32,798 bases of DNA from Chloroflexaceae bacterium (GCA_028282325.1 JANQID010000015.1:1-32798), one strand, 5' to 3'; shown: positions 23,640-32,208, numbered from the stretch's first letter. A program made the numbers and translations. The notes: generated from the letters alone by a model not told the origin.

Positions 23640-25640
23640 TTATACTTGCCCAATGACCGCACCGGATTCGGCCTGCACCGCAACAACGCTTGGGCGCGGG
23701 CCAACCTTGCCGTCAGGCCAGGTGCTGATCTGCTCGGCGAATATGCCACCCTCGCCCGGATGCTGAATAGCCAGGAAGATCGTCGTGTTGTCCGGCGTGA
23801 ACTCCGGACCGCAGACCTCGCCGCCGGCTACGCCCGAGAAGAACTGCTTGCAGTAGCCTCGCTCAGGACCTTCCACCGGAACGCCAAACAGGCCATCGTT
23901 GGCTTCAATCGTGCGTGGCTGGCCGTCGGTAGCGATCCACAGATTTCCGAACATGTCGAAGGCAAGATTGTCGGGATTGCTGATCGGGCTAACTTGCTCT
24001 TTCGGGAAGCCAGCGAAGTAAGTGCTCGGGTCTTCCGGATCGCCGCAGAGCATAAAGATTTCCCAACTGAACGTGGTTGCACTATGATCATCCCCGTCTT
24101 CGGTCAATTCCAGGATATGGCCATACCTGTTTTCCGCCCGCGGATTCGCGGAATCCGTATCGCCCTCTTCGCGCTTCGTATTGTTGGTCAGCGCAATATA
24201 CACTTTGTTGTTCACTGGGTTGGTCTCAATATCCTCCGGGCGATCCATCCGCGTGGCGCCCAGCAAGTCGCCCGCCAATCGCGTCTTGACCAGCACGTCG
24301 CCCTGTGAGGTGAAGCCGTTCTCCTCGGTCAGGGGGCCCGTGCCAAATTCCAGCGGCAACCACTCGCCAGTTCCGTCTTCATTCAACTTGGCGACATACA
24401 ACATACCGTCGTCAAGCAGGCTCATGTTTGCTTCGCGGTTCTGCGGATCAAAGTTGCCACTCGAGATGAACTTGTAAAAATACTCGAAGCGGGCATCGTC
24501 GCCGGTGTACGCAACTGCTTTGCCGCTCGGTGAAAGAACGAACGTCTGGGCTTCGTGGCGGAAGCGTCCCAGCCAGGTGCGCTTGATCGGCTTCATATCC
24601 GGGTTGTACGGATCTAGCTCCACGGGCCAGCCAAAGCGGAACGGCTCGTTGGGCTCCTGAGAAACATCGAAACGACTGTGGAAGTTCTCCCACAAACGCT
24701 GAGACGCCTCTTCGGGCACACCGTAGCGGCTGTGAACTTCTTTGCGCGGATCGTCGTCCGGCAGTTGGCCCATGTTCCCGAAGTACTGGTGGAAATTCTC
24801 TTCGGCAGTAACCACCGTGCCCCAGGGCGTTTTGCCAGCGGCGCAGTTATTGAGGGTGCCGCGAATATCCTTGCCAGACGGATCAGCGCTGGTCTTGAGC
24901 CACTCATGGTCGGCCGCCGGGCCCGAAATAGTCATAGGCGTCGTGCCCGTCAGACGACGGTTGTACGATGACCCGCGATCGTAGTTCCACACACCGTCGG
25001 CGCTGCGGCTGATTTCCACGACGGCAACGCCGTGGGCCTCAAGTTCCGTGTCCACGATCTGCTGTGAGGTCTTGACCGGCGCCTCGGTGTTCTCTGGATC
25101 GAGGTAGCCGGGGAACATGATCTCCGGGTTGGTGTACTCGAGATTGACCACCAGCAGACCGGAATCGGACGAAGATGATCCCAGCGGCAGCGGCATGAAG
25201 CCGACAAAATCGCAATTGTAGCCAAACTGCTTGGCCTGCGCCTCAGGCGTCTGGTTCTCCCAGTCGAATTCGGGTGCATCCGAGGTGATCGGATCACCCC
25301 AGCGCAAGAGAGGCGTCACCACATATCCCGCGGGAACAGCAGTCTGATCTTCGGTGATTGGCCGTGGATCGATTGCCGTAAAGGGCAACTTAGATTCCGC
25401 CGTCGCCGCAGTGGGCTCAGCGGACGGCGTTGCTGCCGCCTCAGTCTCAGCAGCGGTTGGCTCGACTGTAGGCTCGGCAGCGGGTCCGCAGGCGGCAACC
25501 GCCACAACGAGCGAAGACGCTGCCGAGCCTTTGATAAAGGCGCGACGACTCAGGCGGCGCTGCATAATCTCGCTGAAAGTCTCGCCTTTTCCTTTCGCCG
25601 AGCGAACAACATGCCAATCTCTTTCATCAGAGGCTCCCAT
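23640..25640 (-). CDS. PhoX family (DUF839) Tat-exported phosphatase
   Basis: Predicted PhoX-type alkaline phosphatase, a calcium/iron enzyme that releases phosphate from esters outside the cell. Twin-arginine signal SRRAFIK (residues 31-37) is followed by a hydrophobic stretch and a lipobox-like VAAC (C51), so it may be a Tat-exported lipoprotein. A Thr/Glu-rich linker follows. Family blocks include NNCAAGKTPWGTVVTAEEN, RYGVPEEASQRLWENFHSRF, RAENRYGHILELT and DNLAFDMFGNLWIATDG. Start supported by AAAGGA upstream. No recognisable pho box was found upstream. Phosphatase action is inferred; some DUF839 proteins may act on other substrates. Confidence 0.83.
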   Translation of the reverse strand: MGASDERDWHVVRSAKGKGETFSEIMQRRLSRRAFIKGSAASSLVVAVAACGPAAEPTVEPTAAETEAAATPSAEPTAATAESKLPFTAIDPRPITEDQTAVPAGYVVTPLLRWGDPITSDAPEFDWENQTPEAQAKQFGYNCDFVGFMPLPLGSSSSDSGLLVVNLEYTNPEIMFPGYLDPENTEAPVKTSQQIVDTELEAHGVAVVEISRSADGVWNYDRGSSYNRRLTGTTPMTISGPAADHEWLKTSADPSGKDIRGTLNNCAAGKTPWGTVVTAEENFHQYFGNMGQLPDDDPRKEVHSRYGVPEEASQRLWENFHSRFDVSQEPNEPFRFGWPVELDPYNPDMKPIKRTWLGRFRHEAQTFVLSPSGKAVAYTGDDARFEYFYKFISSGNFDPQNREANMSLLDDGMLYVAKLNEDGTGEWLPLEFGTGPLTEENGFTSQGDVLVKTRLAGDLLGATRMDRPEDIETNPVNNKVYIALTNNTKREEGDTDSANPRAENRYGHILELTEDGDDHSATTFSWEIFMLCGDPEDPSTYFAGFPKEQVSPISNPDNLAFDMFGNLWIATDGQPRTIEANDGLFGVPVEGPERGYCKQFFSGVAGGEVCGPEFTPDNTTIFLAIQHPGEGGIFAEQISTWPDGKVGPRPSVVAVQAESGAVIGQV

Positions 25641-25959
25641 AATAATGCTGTCCTTTCAAGTCAAACATCTGTGAATTCCTGCTGCACAATCCCATCAATA
25701 ATGCCAATGTGCGGATATCTGGAGCGCCAAAATGGCGCTTCTGAGACGCAGATACCCGTTATGCGGCGTGCTTACGCAAGCGCATAAGAGCAACGTGGCA
25801 ACATTGAATGCGCGGGCATACGCCCTGTGCTGGAAGGTGTGCGCGGATGAGTATACTTGAGGCTCATTAACAAAAATTTGTCCTTTTGTTATAGCATTGT
25901 TAAAGATACTTGCGTTTTTCCAAGAGCTCTTGCGAATATGTATGCCTGCAAGAGTATCC
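25641..25959. other. Intergenic stretch upstream of phoX
   Basis: Separates phoX from the end of the response regulator gene. It contains a short hairpin (AGCGCCA/TGGCGCT, about 25725-25742) and an AT-rich inverted repeat (AACAAAA/TTTTGTT, about 25868-25889). No gene is supported. Confidence 0.5.
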
Positions 25960-26601
25960 TCACCGATCACCCAACCCATGCTGGAGAGCGATCACAGCCG
26001 CCTGGGTGCGATCGGCGACATCCAGCTTGGCGAAAATGGCGCTGAGGTGATTGCGCACGGTCCCCTCGGAAAGGTGCAGCCGGTCGGCGATGGCGGCATT
26101 GTTGAAACCGCGCGCTAGCAAGCACAGCACGTCGATCTCGCGTTCAGTCAGCTTATCGGTGATGAGCGTAGCCGGTTGCGCTTGTTGCCCGGCCACCTGG
26201 CCAAGCAATTTGCCCGCCACCGCCGGATCGACAAACGATTTGCCCTCGACCGTGCCCCGCACTGCCTTGATCACCTCTTCACGGGGCGTATCCTTCAGCA
26301 GATACCCAGCAGCCCCGGCCCGGATGGCGTCGAATACCCATTCGTCATCGTCGTAGGTGGTAAGCGCCAGCACTTTGATCGCCGAATAGCGGGCGCAAAT
26401 CTGCCGGGTGGCCTCAATGCCGTTCAGTCCCGGCATCTTCAAATCCATCAACACCAGGTCGGGCTGGAGCCGCGCCGCCAGTTCGACGCCTTCCGCGCCA
26501 TCCTGGGCTAATCCCACAACCTCGATGTCCTTCTCCAGCTTCAATAGCATTTCCAGACCATCGCGAATGAGCGCCTGATCATCGCAAATCACTACTTTCA
26601 T
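25960..26601 (-). CDS. NarL/LuxR-family response regulator
   Basis: 213 residues. Receiver domain with the acidic pocket D7/D8, phospho-acceptor D53 (LVLMDLKMPG), and the switch residues T and K (ALTTYDDDEW, GYLLKDTPREE). A C-terminal LuxR helix-turn-helix (LTEREIDVLCLLARGFNNAA, then IADRLHLSEGTVRNHLSAIF) binds DNA after phosphorylation. It lies 42 bases downstream of the partner histidine kinase in the same direction. phoX lies further downstream after a 319-base gap, but regulation of it is not shown. Confidence 0.93.
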   Translation of the reverse strand: MKVVICDDQALIRDGLEMLLKLEKDIEVVGLAQDGAEGVELAARLQPDLVLMDLKMPGLNGIEATRQICARYSAIKVLALTTYDDDEWVFDAIRAGAAGYLLKDTPREEVIKAVRGTVEGKSFVDPAVAGKLLGQVAGQQAQPATLITDKLTEREIDVLCLLARGFNNAAIADRLHLSEGTVRNHLSAIFAKLDVADRTQAAVIALQHGLGDR

Positions 26602-26643
26602 CTCGCGCTCCCAGTGTCAAAGTAATAGGAAAACGTCGCATAG

Positions 26644-27930
26644 CTATGTGGCTTCTGTTCCATCATTTTTCGCGGCTGCCGACGAATGGACAAGGTTGTT
26701 AGCAGGAATAACGAGGCGCACCTCGGCGCCCTGCTGCGGACGGCTGACAATGCTCAGACGCGCGCCAACCAGCGCCGCCCGCTCGTGCATCCCGGCGAGG
26801 CCATAGTGACTCGTCGATTCCACTCGCTGCGGGTCGAACCCGCGACCATCATCGCGCACGTGCAGCGCGATCTCGCCGTTGCAGACGAGCTGCACGGTCA
26901 GTGTTCGAGCGTTGGCGTGATGAGCCACGTTGGCCATCGCTTCTTGCGCCACCCGGTAGAGGCATTGTTCTACCGCCAGAGGCAGCGGCGGCAGGTGATC
27001 GGGCAGCGTCAGATGAAGCTGCAAGTTGGCGCGTTGCGCGGTCTCGGTCGCCAACTGGCGAAGCGCCAGCGGCAGCCCCAGGTCATCAAGCGGACTGGCC
27101 CGCAATGATTTGAGCGCCCGACGCGTTTCTTGCAAGCCGGAGCGGGTGGCGATGAGCGATTGGTTCAGCAGGTGTTGCGCCGCGGTTGGGTCAACCTGCC
27201 AGTAGGCTTTGACCGTTTCCAGTTGCACGCTCAGCGCGCTCAGGGTATGCGCCAGGGTGTCGTGCAGCTCCCGCGCCATCCGATTGCGCTCCCGACTGAT
27301 GGTCAACTCTTCGAGCGCAGCCGCGTAGTCGCTCAGTTGCGCGTTGGCCTGCGCCAGCGAAGTTTGCTGCATTTTTAGGCGGCGCATCAACGAGTTGATG
27401 AAATAGCCGACGGTCAGAAAACTGATCGTCTGAATGAGCAGCACCGTGATCGGCGGCAGGAGCGACGGCCTGCCGGGCCGGAAAAACAGCAGATGCAGCC
27501 CCAGGGTAAACACGGCCACGCCTATGCTGAACACAATGACCGATCGCCACCGGTATTGCCAGGCGGTTAGCACCAGGGCCATAAGCAGCACCGGCATCAG
27601 CCGTAGCGTGATCGCTTCCATACTGCGCGCCTGGCTGGGCGGCAGCGGCAGCACAACCAGATGACTGGTGATAATCGGCGCCGCCGACATCAAGCCGATC
27701 ACCAACGGCAGGAAGGCGCCCCCCAGCCGGTTCCGTGCGCGCGGCCACAGCGCCAGCCCCAGCACGACCAGCGCATACCCGCCGTTCAGCAGGTAATACA
27801 CCGGTGCAAACACCGGGTGTGGATAGAACAGGCGGTCGATCAAGGCCAGCGCCAGCAAGTAGCCCAACCACAACACCGCCGTAAGCGGCAGCAAGCTTAT
27901 AACATTGGTTTGCACATCGTGTTCTTGCAT
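26644..27930 (-). CDS. NarX/DegS-type sensor histidine kinase
   Basis: 428 residues. About six transmembrane helices occupy residues 10-180, with little extracytoplasmic loop, suggesting a membrane-embedded sensor. A coiled linker (about 183-212) leads to a HisKA_3 dimerisation domain with phospho-acceptor H223 (RNRMARELHDTLAHTLSALS) and a GHKL ATPase domain (VAQEAMANVAHHANA as N box, VRDDGRGFDP as G1, HYGLAGMHERAALVGARL as G2). It should phosphorylate the response regulator encoded 42 bases downstream. Only seven bases separate a perfect -10 box from the ATG, so a leaderless transcript is likely. Signal unknown. Confidence 0.92.
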   Translation of the reverse strand: MQEHDVQTNVISLLPLTAVLWLGYLLALALIDRLFYPHPVFAPVYYLLNGGYALVVLGLALWPRARNRLGGAFLPLVIGLMSAAPIITSHLVVLPLPPSQARSMEAITLRLMPVLLMALVLTAWQYRWRSVIVFSIGVAVFTLGLHLLFFRPGRPSLLPPITVLLIQTISFLTVGYFINSLMRRLKMQQTSLAQANAQLSDYAAALEELTISRERNRMARELHDTLAHTLSALSVQLETVKAYWQVDPTAAQHLLNQSLIATRSGLQETRRALKSLRASPLDDLGLPLALRQLATETAQRANLQLHLTLPDHLPPLPLAVEQCLYRVAQEAMANVAHHANARTLTVQLVCNGEIALHVRDDGRGFDPQRVESTSHYGLAGMHERAALVGARLSIVSRPQQGAEVRLVIPANNLVHSSAAAKNDGTEAT

Positions 27931-27936
27931 ACACAG

Positions 27937-27942
27937 ATTATA
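27937..27942 (-). promoter_or_regulatory. -10 box of the histidine kinase, probable leaderless start
   Basis: Minus-strand TATAAT at 27937-27942, followed by CTGTGT and then the ATG at 27930. Transcription would be expected to begin at about the A of the ATG. No convincing -35 is seen, so confidence is moderate. Confidence 0.5.
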
Positions 27943-27998
27943 GCCCAGAAGCGCCGCGTTCGTCTCCGCGCGCAGTCATCATCCTGGTCGTCACGCCG

Positions 27999-28010
27999 TG
28001 ACAATTGTCA
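27999..28010. promoter_or_regulatory. 12-bp perfect palindrome in the divergent intergenic region
   Basis: TGACAATTGTCA, a perfect palindrome, lies between the divergently transcribed kinase and DUF1566 lipoprotein genes. Such a site suits a dimeric regulator. Functional role is inference. Confidence 0.4.
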
Positions 28011-28131
28011 TGCATATGTGTGAACCCGATCACGGCTGAAGGCGAAAAACGATGATTGGTGAAACTATCGCCCGGCGGCGGGTTTTGCTAGACTGGCGGC
28101 ACGTAATCGGTTTACACTCTGGAGAAACATC

Positions 28132-29544
28132 ATGTTCAGGAACACCATCTTTCTTTTGATCCTAATTACGTTGGCGGCTTGCGCCGCAGCGACACCGACA
28201 ACGAACCAGGCCGCGCCCGCGATGAACCCTGCAAGCCCGTCCGCGTCACCCGCGCCATCCGCAACGCCATCGCCATCAACCGACGCGTCGGCTGCGGTCG
28301 AACCGGCGACAACGCCGAGCTACGCCATCGTCGATACTGGCCAGACCACCTGCTACAACAGTGCTGGCAGAGTGATCGACTGCTCGAACACCGGCAATGT
28401 CATTGGTCAGGACGCCCAGCACACCGGCAATGCGCCGAGCTACACCGATAATGGCGACGGCACCGTCACCGACAACGTCACTGGCCTGATGTGGTCGCAA
28501 AGCCCGGATCTGAACGGCGACGGAACCATCGATGTCAACGACAAGCTGATGTACGACGAGGCTGCCGCCGGGGCAGAGTCGTTCAATCTGGCAGGCTATG
28601 ACGACTGGCGCCTGCCGACGATCAAGGAGCTCTACTCGCTGATTATGTTCACCGGCATTGATCCCAGCGGCTACAACGGCAACGACACGGCGAACCTGAC
28701 GCCCTTCATCAACACCGACTACTTCGACTTCGGCTACGGCGATGTCAGCGCCGGCGAGCGGATCATCGACGCGCAGTTCGCTTCACGCACGATCTATGTC
28801 TCGACCACGATGGGTGGCGCCGAGACGATGTTCGGCGTCAATTTCGCCGACGGACGGATCAAGGGCTATCCGGTCGGGCCGATGCCCGGACAGTCCGAAG
28901 ACAAGGGCTACTACGTTCTCTACGTGCGCGGCGACAGCGCCTACGGCGAGAACAGCCTCGTCGACAATGGCGACGGCACAATCACCGATGACGCCACCGG
29001 CCTGATGTGGACTCAGAACGACAGCGGCGCGGGTATGAATTGGGCAGAAGCGCTGGCCTGGGTTGAGGAGATGAACGCTGCCAACTACCTGGGCCACAAC
29101 GACTGGCGCCTGCCTGACATCAAAGAGCTGCAGAGTCTCGTCGACTACAACCGCTCGCCCGACACGACCAACTCGGCGGCAATCGACCCGTCCTTCAACG
29201 CAACGGCGATCACCAACGAGGCCGGCCAGACCGACTACCCGGTCTACTGGAGCAGCACCACGCACGCGAATATGCAGAACGGGATGAACAGCGCCTATGT
29301 CGCCTTCGGACGGGCAATGGGCTATATGAACGGCGCCTGGATGGATGTTCACGGCGCCGGCGCCCAGCGCAGCGACCCCAAAGCGGGCGACTCCGCCGAC
29401 TACCCTACCGGCCATGGGCCGCAGGGTGATGCTATTCGCATCGACAACTATGTGCGCCTTGTGCGCGATGCAGAGACCTCAGCCGGGCACGATGCGAGGG
29501 AGCAGTACAGCGTCTATGCGCCGCTGATGATGTTCGCCGCATAG
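28132..29544 (+). CDS. DUF1566 (Lcl) domain lipoprotein with two repeats
   Basis: 470 residues. Signal peptide with lipobox LAAC (C17), then a Pro/Ser/Thr/Ala-rich linker (about 20-65). Two DUF1566 units follow. The first has [18 protein letters not shown] and [16 protein letters not shown]; the second has [18 protein letters not shown], then [20 protein letters not shown] and [11 protein letters not shown]. In legionellae and others this domain occurs in surface adhesins (Lcl family). A Ca-binding-like [12 protein letters not shown] lies in the first unit. GGAG lies close upstream of the ATG. Role in attachment is inferred only. Confidence 0.85.
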   Translation: MFRNTIFLLILITLAACAAATPTTNQAAPAMNPASPSASPAPSATPSPSTDASAAVEPATTPSYAIVDTGQTTCYNSAGRVIDCSNTGNVIGQDAQHTGNAPSYTDNGDGTVTDNVTGLMWSQSPDLNGDGTIDVNDKLMYDEAAAGAESFNLAGYDDWRLPTIKELYSLIMFTGIDPSGYNGNDTANLTPFINTDYFDFGYGDVSAGERIIDAQFASRTIYVSTTMGGAETMFGVNFADGRIKGYPVGPMPGQSEDKGYYVLYVRGDSAYGENSLVDNGDGTITDDATGLMWTQNDSGAGMNWAEALAWVEEMNAANYLGHNDWRLPDIKELQSLVDYNRSPDTTNSAAIDPSFNATAITNEAGQTDYPVYWSSTTHANMQNGMNSAYVAFGRAMGYMNGAWMDVHGAGAQRSDPKAGDSADYPTGHGPQGDAIRIDNYVRLVRDAETSAGHDAREQYSVYAPLMMFAA

Positions 29545-29560
29545 CGTGATCGCGGATCGG

Positions 29561-29694
29561 TACCAAACAATATTGGAGACACCGCATGCGGTCATTCTGA
29601 GCGCAGCGAAGAACCTCGGACTCCAATCGAGGCCCTTCCCTCCGCCTGCGGCTCCGTTCAGGGTGACATGCAGCATACGCATCATCGTTTGGCA
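29561..29694 (-). mobile_element. Dispersed palindromic element, copy 4
   Basis: Begins TACCAAAC and ends GTTTGGCA, 134 bp, just after the DUF1566 lipoprotein, with GG flanking both ends. It has TCATTCTGAGCGCAGCGAAG on this strand as in copy 1, so it is in the same orientation as copy 1. Confidence 0.82.
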
Positions 29695-29709
29695 GGTTCG
29701 GCAACTTCT

Positions 29710-29736
29710 GAGTGCGGGAGCCAGGCTCCCGCACTC
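29710..29736. repeat. 13-bp palindrome with one-base centre
   Basis: GAGTGCGGGAGCC, then A, then its exact complement (29710-29736). A partial extra copy of the right arm follows at about 29740-29756. Located between the dispersed element and the integrase remnant. Confidence 0.8.
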
Positions 29737-29831
29737 TTGGCACTCTGGCTCCCGCAAAGGAATCAAGCCGTATAGTGCGTAGGCGAGCGCCGTATCGAAC
29801 CGGCGGACTGGTCTGCCTGCTGGGGAAGTTC

Positions 29832-30362
29832 TTTCACGTATGGTCATCTGGCGGCGCGGGAAATCGAAATCTTTCACCCGCAGACGCAGGCACTCGAGGA
29901 GGCGTAGGCCGCTGCCATAGAGCAGCCGGGTCATCAACAGGCGCGGGCCCCGTGCAAGTGTTTCAGCATCGCGCGAACCTCTGCCCGGGTGAAGACGGCC
30001 GGCAAGCGCCGAGGCGTGCGAGCCGCCCGCACGGCCTCCAGCACATCGACCGGCAGCTCAAGGACGTAGCGATAGAGGGAGAGGGTGGCACTGCAGGTCT
30101 GGTTCTGGGTCGCCGCCGCAACGTGTTGTTCGACGGCGAGGTGGATCAGAAAGGCCTCGATTTCCGGGCAGCCCATTTCACGAGGATGGCGCTTGTGGTG
30201 AGACAGGATAAAGCGTTTCATCCAGTGCACGTAGGCTTCTTCGGTACGGATGGCATAGTGCTGAACACGCAGGGCTTGCCGAACCTGGTCGAGGAGTTTT
30301 GGTGTCTGGGATGCCAGAATAGAGAGCTCCGTGAGTACGTACAGGACGCTGAATTGGAACAT
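29832..30362 (-). pseudogene. Integron-type integrase remnant (intI-like), frameshifted and truncated
   Basis: Tyrosine recombinase related to integron integrases. The core-binding domain is intact: PKLLDQVRQALRVQHYAIRT, then EEAYVHWMKRFILSHHKRHP and AVEQHVAAATQNQ with SLYRYVLEL, up to [14 protein letters not shown]. The frame breaks near 29937-29945, and the next piece, [18 protein letters not shown] followed by [16 protein letters not shown], is read in another frame. It contains only the first catalytic Arg (GLR). Homology ends at about 29832, so the other catalytic residues and the IntI-specific patch are absent. Inactive. Its 5' end faces the cassette region, as expected of an integron. 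Confidence 0.75.
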
Positions 30363-30529
30363 AGGTTCTATTGTGACAGGACTTGACTATGCAGTCCAGC
30401 GGGAGTAGAATCAGCGAGTGTTTATCTGGAAGTTTCCGTATAAATGTTTATGTGGAAAGATCTGTCTAATAGTGGACGGAACAAAGGAACCTGAGTTTCG
30501 TGACTATCCGTCTGGAAGGAGTGTCATAC

Positions 30530-31300
30530 ATGCTGTCAATTACTGTCTGGGCCGGACTGATAATATTTTTCGTGGGGACATTCGGCCTTATTACTGGAAT
30601 CGTCGGAATCTCCAAGTCCGTCGTCCTCACCGTGGTGGGCACCGTCGCTTGGACATGGGGTGTGTTCTGGTTTGGCTACTTCAAGGACGTCACACGTCCA
30701 TCGGCGCCTGCCGAACGGGCTGGCCAGCTTCCAACCGCCTTAGCGCTGGCATTTGAGGACGCCACGCCGGCCGCCGTCCGGAGAGCAGGCAAGTTAGTGC
30801 CGGGCAAAGCGAATGAAGAGATAGCTGCGTGGCTCCGCGCCAATGCCAGCCTTTTCGATCGGATACTGACTCAAGAAGCGATTATGGTCGCGCTCTTCGG
30901 TGCTGATGCTAGGGACGGAACGTCTATTAATGGTACGCCTGTCTACCGTATGCATAGGCACGATGGAAAAATTAATATCCGCACACTTGAGAGTCTTTCT
31001 TGTGCGTTGCGACGATTGAAAACGCCCAACCAAGGCTCCAAACCGCTATTAGTCCTGGTCGCCCACGACAAGCAGTACGAAAGGGCGAGAGAAGACCTTG
31101 AGTGGCTGGAGGCATCCATTGTCGAGTCAGCGGTGCCGAAGATGACTCAGTACAAGACAAATAATGTGCTTGAGCCCTACTGGTGGGCGCGGCGCGAACT
31201 GTTCTTCGCCAGGCCGATTGAGTTCTTACAGCGGCGCTTTCTATCGCCCGCCGGGGGATGTTGTCGAACAACCATATGTTTGGAAACGATCAGACGTTAA
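30530..31300 (+). CDS. Two-helix membrane protein of unknown function, likely frameshifted near its end
   Basis: No family recognised. Two N-terminal transmembrane helices (about 3-24 and 27-47: ITVWAGLIIFFVGTFGLI and VVLTVVGTVAWTWGVFWFGY) precede a soluble domain of about 200 residues containing PLLVLVAHDKQYERAREDLE. GGAAGGAG (30514-30521) eight bases before the ATG fixes the start. The last 20 residues (RRFLSPAGGCCRTT) look spurious. From about 31225 the +1-shifted frame reads AFYRPPGDVVEQPYVWKRSD, then VKSLKVEPW, and runs into the first attC, which argues for a frameshift or assembly error. It sits between the integrase remnant and the first attC and is probably cassette-borne, but its 5' junction was not found. 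Confidence 0.55.
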   Translation: MLSITVWAGLIIFFVGTFGLITGIVGISKSVVLTVVGTVAWTWGVFWFGYFKDVTRPSAPAERAGQLPTALALAFEDATPAAVRRAGKLVPGKANEEIAAWLRANASLFDRILTQEAIMVALFGADARDGTSINGTPVYRMHRHDGKINIRTLESLSCALRRLKTPNQGSKPLLVLVAHDKQYERAREDLEWLEASIVESAVPKMTQYKTNNVLEPYWWARRELFFARPIEFLQRRFLSPAGGCCRTTICLETIRR

Positions 31301-31324
31301 GAGTCTCAAAGTTGAGCCATGGCC

Positions 31325-31404
31325 ACCCAACCCATCATTCCAGCGGACGGCGTGGGATTCCGCTTCGCTCCAGCCCACACCGCGCGCTGAATTCGTCGTT
31401 ATCC
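31325..31404 (+). other. Integron attC recombination site 1
   Basis: About 80 bp. R'' box ACCCAAC (31325-31331, fits RYYYAAC) and R' box GTTATCC (31398-31404, a GTTRRRY-like core with one deviation). Between them, CATTCCAGCGG and CGCTGAATTCG pair with an unpaired base, and inner arms GGCGTGGG and CCCACACC close a loop. The sequence CATCATTCCAGCGGAC is typical of attC sites. Cassette recombination occurs at G^TT. Confidence 0.8.
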
Positions 31405-32202
31405 TACAATACCCCTAAGGAATCGAATTTATATGTTTTCAAAATCAGCTGCACTTTATGATAGAATTTATGGCTCATTTAAAGACTACTCAAGTGAATG
31501 CCGAAGCATACATTCTTTAATTCAAAATGAGCACAGGAATGCGCAGACTCTTCTGGATGTAGCTTGTGGAACTGGAGAGCATGCTCGCATTTTAAGAAAT
31601 CAATATGAATATGACGTAGACGGTATTGATCTAGACGATGATTTGATATCTATCGCAATAAGCAAAAATCCTTTTGGTACTTTTCATCGGTGCGATATGA
31701 TTGATTTTGATCTTGGAAAAAATTTGATGTGGTTATGTGTCTATTCAGTTCTATTGGATATGTGAAAACCTTAGAAAATGTTGCTGCAAGTTTAAGGCGA
31801 TTTAGGGAACATCTTAAAGATGACGGAATTATTATTGTTGAACCATGGTTCCCACCTGGAAATCTAACAACGGGAAAGATTTTTCTTAATACTTTGGAAA
31901 ATGAGGAACTATCAGTCGCTAGAATGGCTTACAATGAGGTAAACGACCGAATATCAACTCTTCGCTTCGAATACTTAATTGGAGTTTCAGGCAAAATTAC
32001 TCATGAGGTAGAGTCTCATGAACTTGGGCTTTTCACAATAGATGAAATGAAAGACTGTTTTCATAGTGTAGGATTGAAAGTTGAATATGATCATGAAGGG
32101 CTTTCAGGTAGAGGATTGTATATTTCAAAAATCGGATAACATTTACATTCAGAGCGAATTCACCCGCCGCTGGCGCTCTGGGTGAATCGCCTGATGCCAG
32201 TG
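31399..32202 (+). mobile_element. Integron gene cassette carrying a methyltransferase
   Basis: Bounded by the G^TT of attC 1 and of attC 2. The first bases GTTATCC (31398-31404) are exactly complementary to the R'' box GGATAAC (32134-32140), as required if the cassette once closed into a circle. Much more AT-rich than the flanking host genes. Confidence 0.8.
31433..32139 (+). pseudogene. SAM-dependent methyltransferase (DesVI/TylM1-like), -1 frameshift at A6
   Basis: Class I methyltransferase related to dTDP-aminodeoxysugar N,N-dimethyltransferases (DesVI, TylM1). N-terminal part FSKSAALYDRIYGSF, then LLDVACGTGEHARIL (SAM motif I) and HRCDMIDFDLG. C-terminal part LFSSIGYVKTLENVAASL, then IIIVEPWFPPG, ARMAYNEVNDR, HELGLFTIDEM and EGLSGRGLYISK. 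The two parts lie in different frames, joined at the A run 31717-31722. Reading back one base there gives GKKFDVVMCLFSS, exactly the family pattern. The zero-frame heptamer is A AAA AAT, a possible slippery site, so a programmed -1 shift, a mutation or a homopolymer sequencing error are all possible. AAGGA lies upstream of the ATG. Confidence 0.75.
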
Positions 32203-32208
32203 TTAGAC
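32134..32208 (+). other. Integron attC recombination site 2
   Basis: About 75 bp. R'' box GGATAAC (32134-32140) overlaps the methyltransferase stop codon, and R' box is GTTAGAC (32202-32208), a perfect GTTRRRY. Inner arms ATTCACCC and GGGTGAAT form the stem; outer pairing is imperfect, as is usual for attC. Confidence 0.8.

Noticed and set aside
29937-29945. Programmed frameshift in the integrase
   Set aside because: The second frame is itself cut short before the catalytic residues, so the gene is broken whatever the ribosome does.
31295-31320. GTTAAGA and GTTGAGC as extra attC cores
   Set aside because: They lie only a few bases before the R'' box of attC 1, with no partner at a plausible distance.
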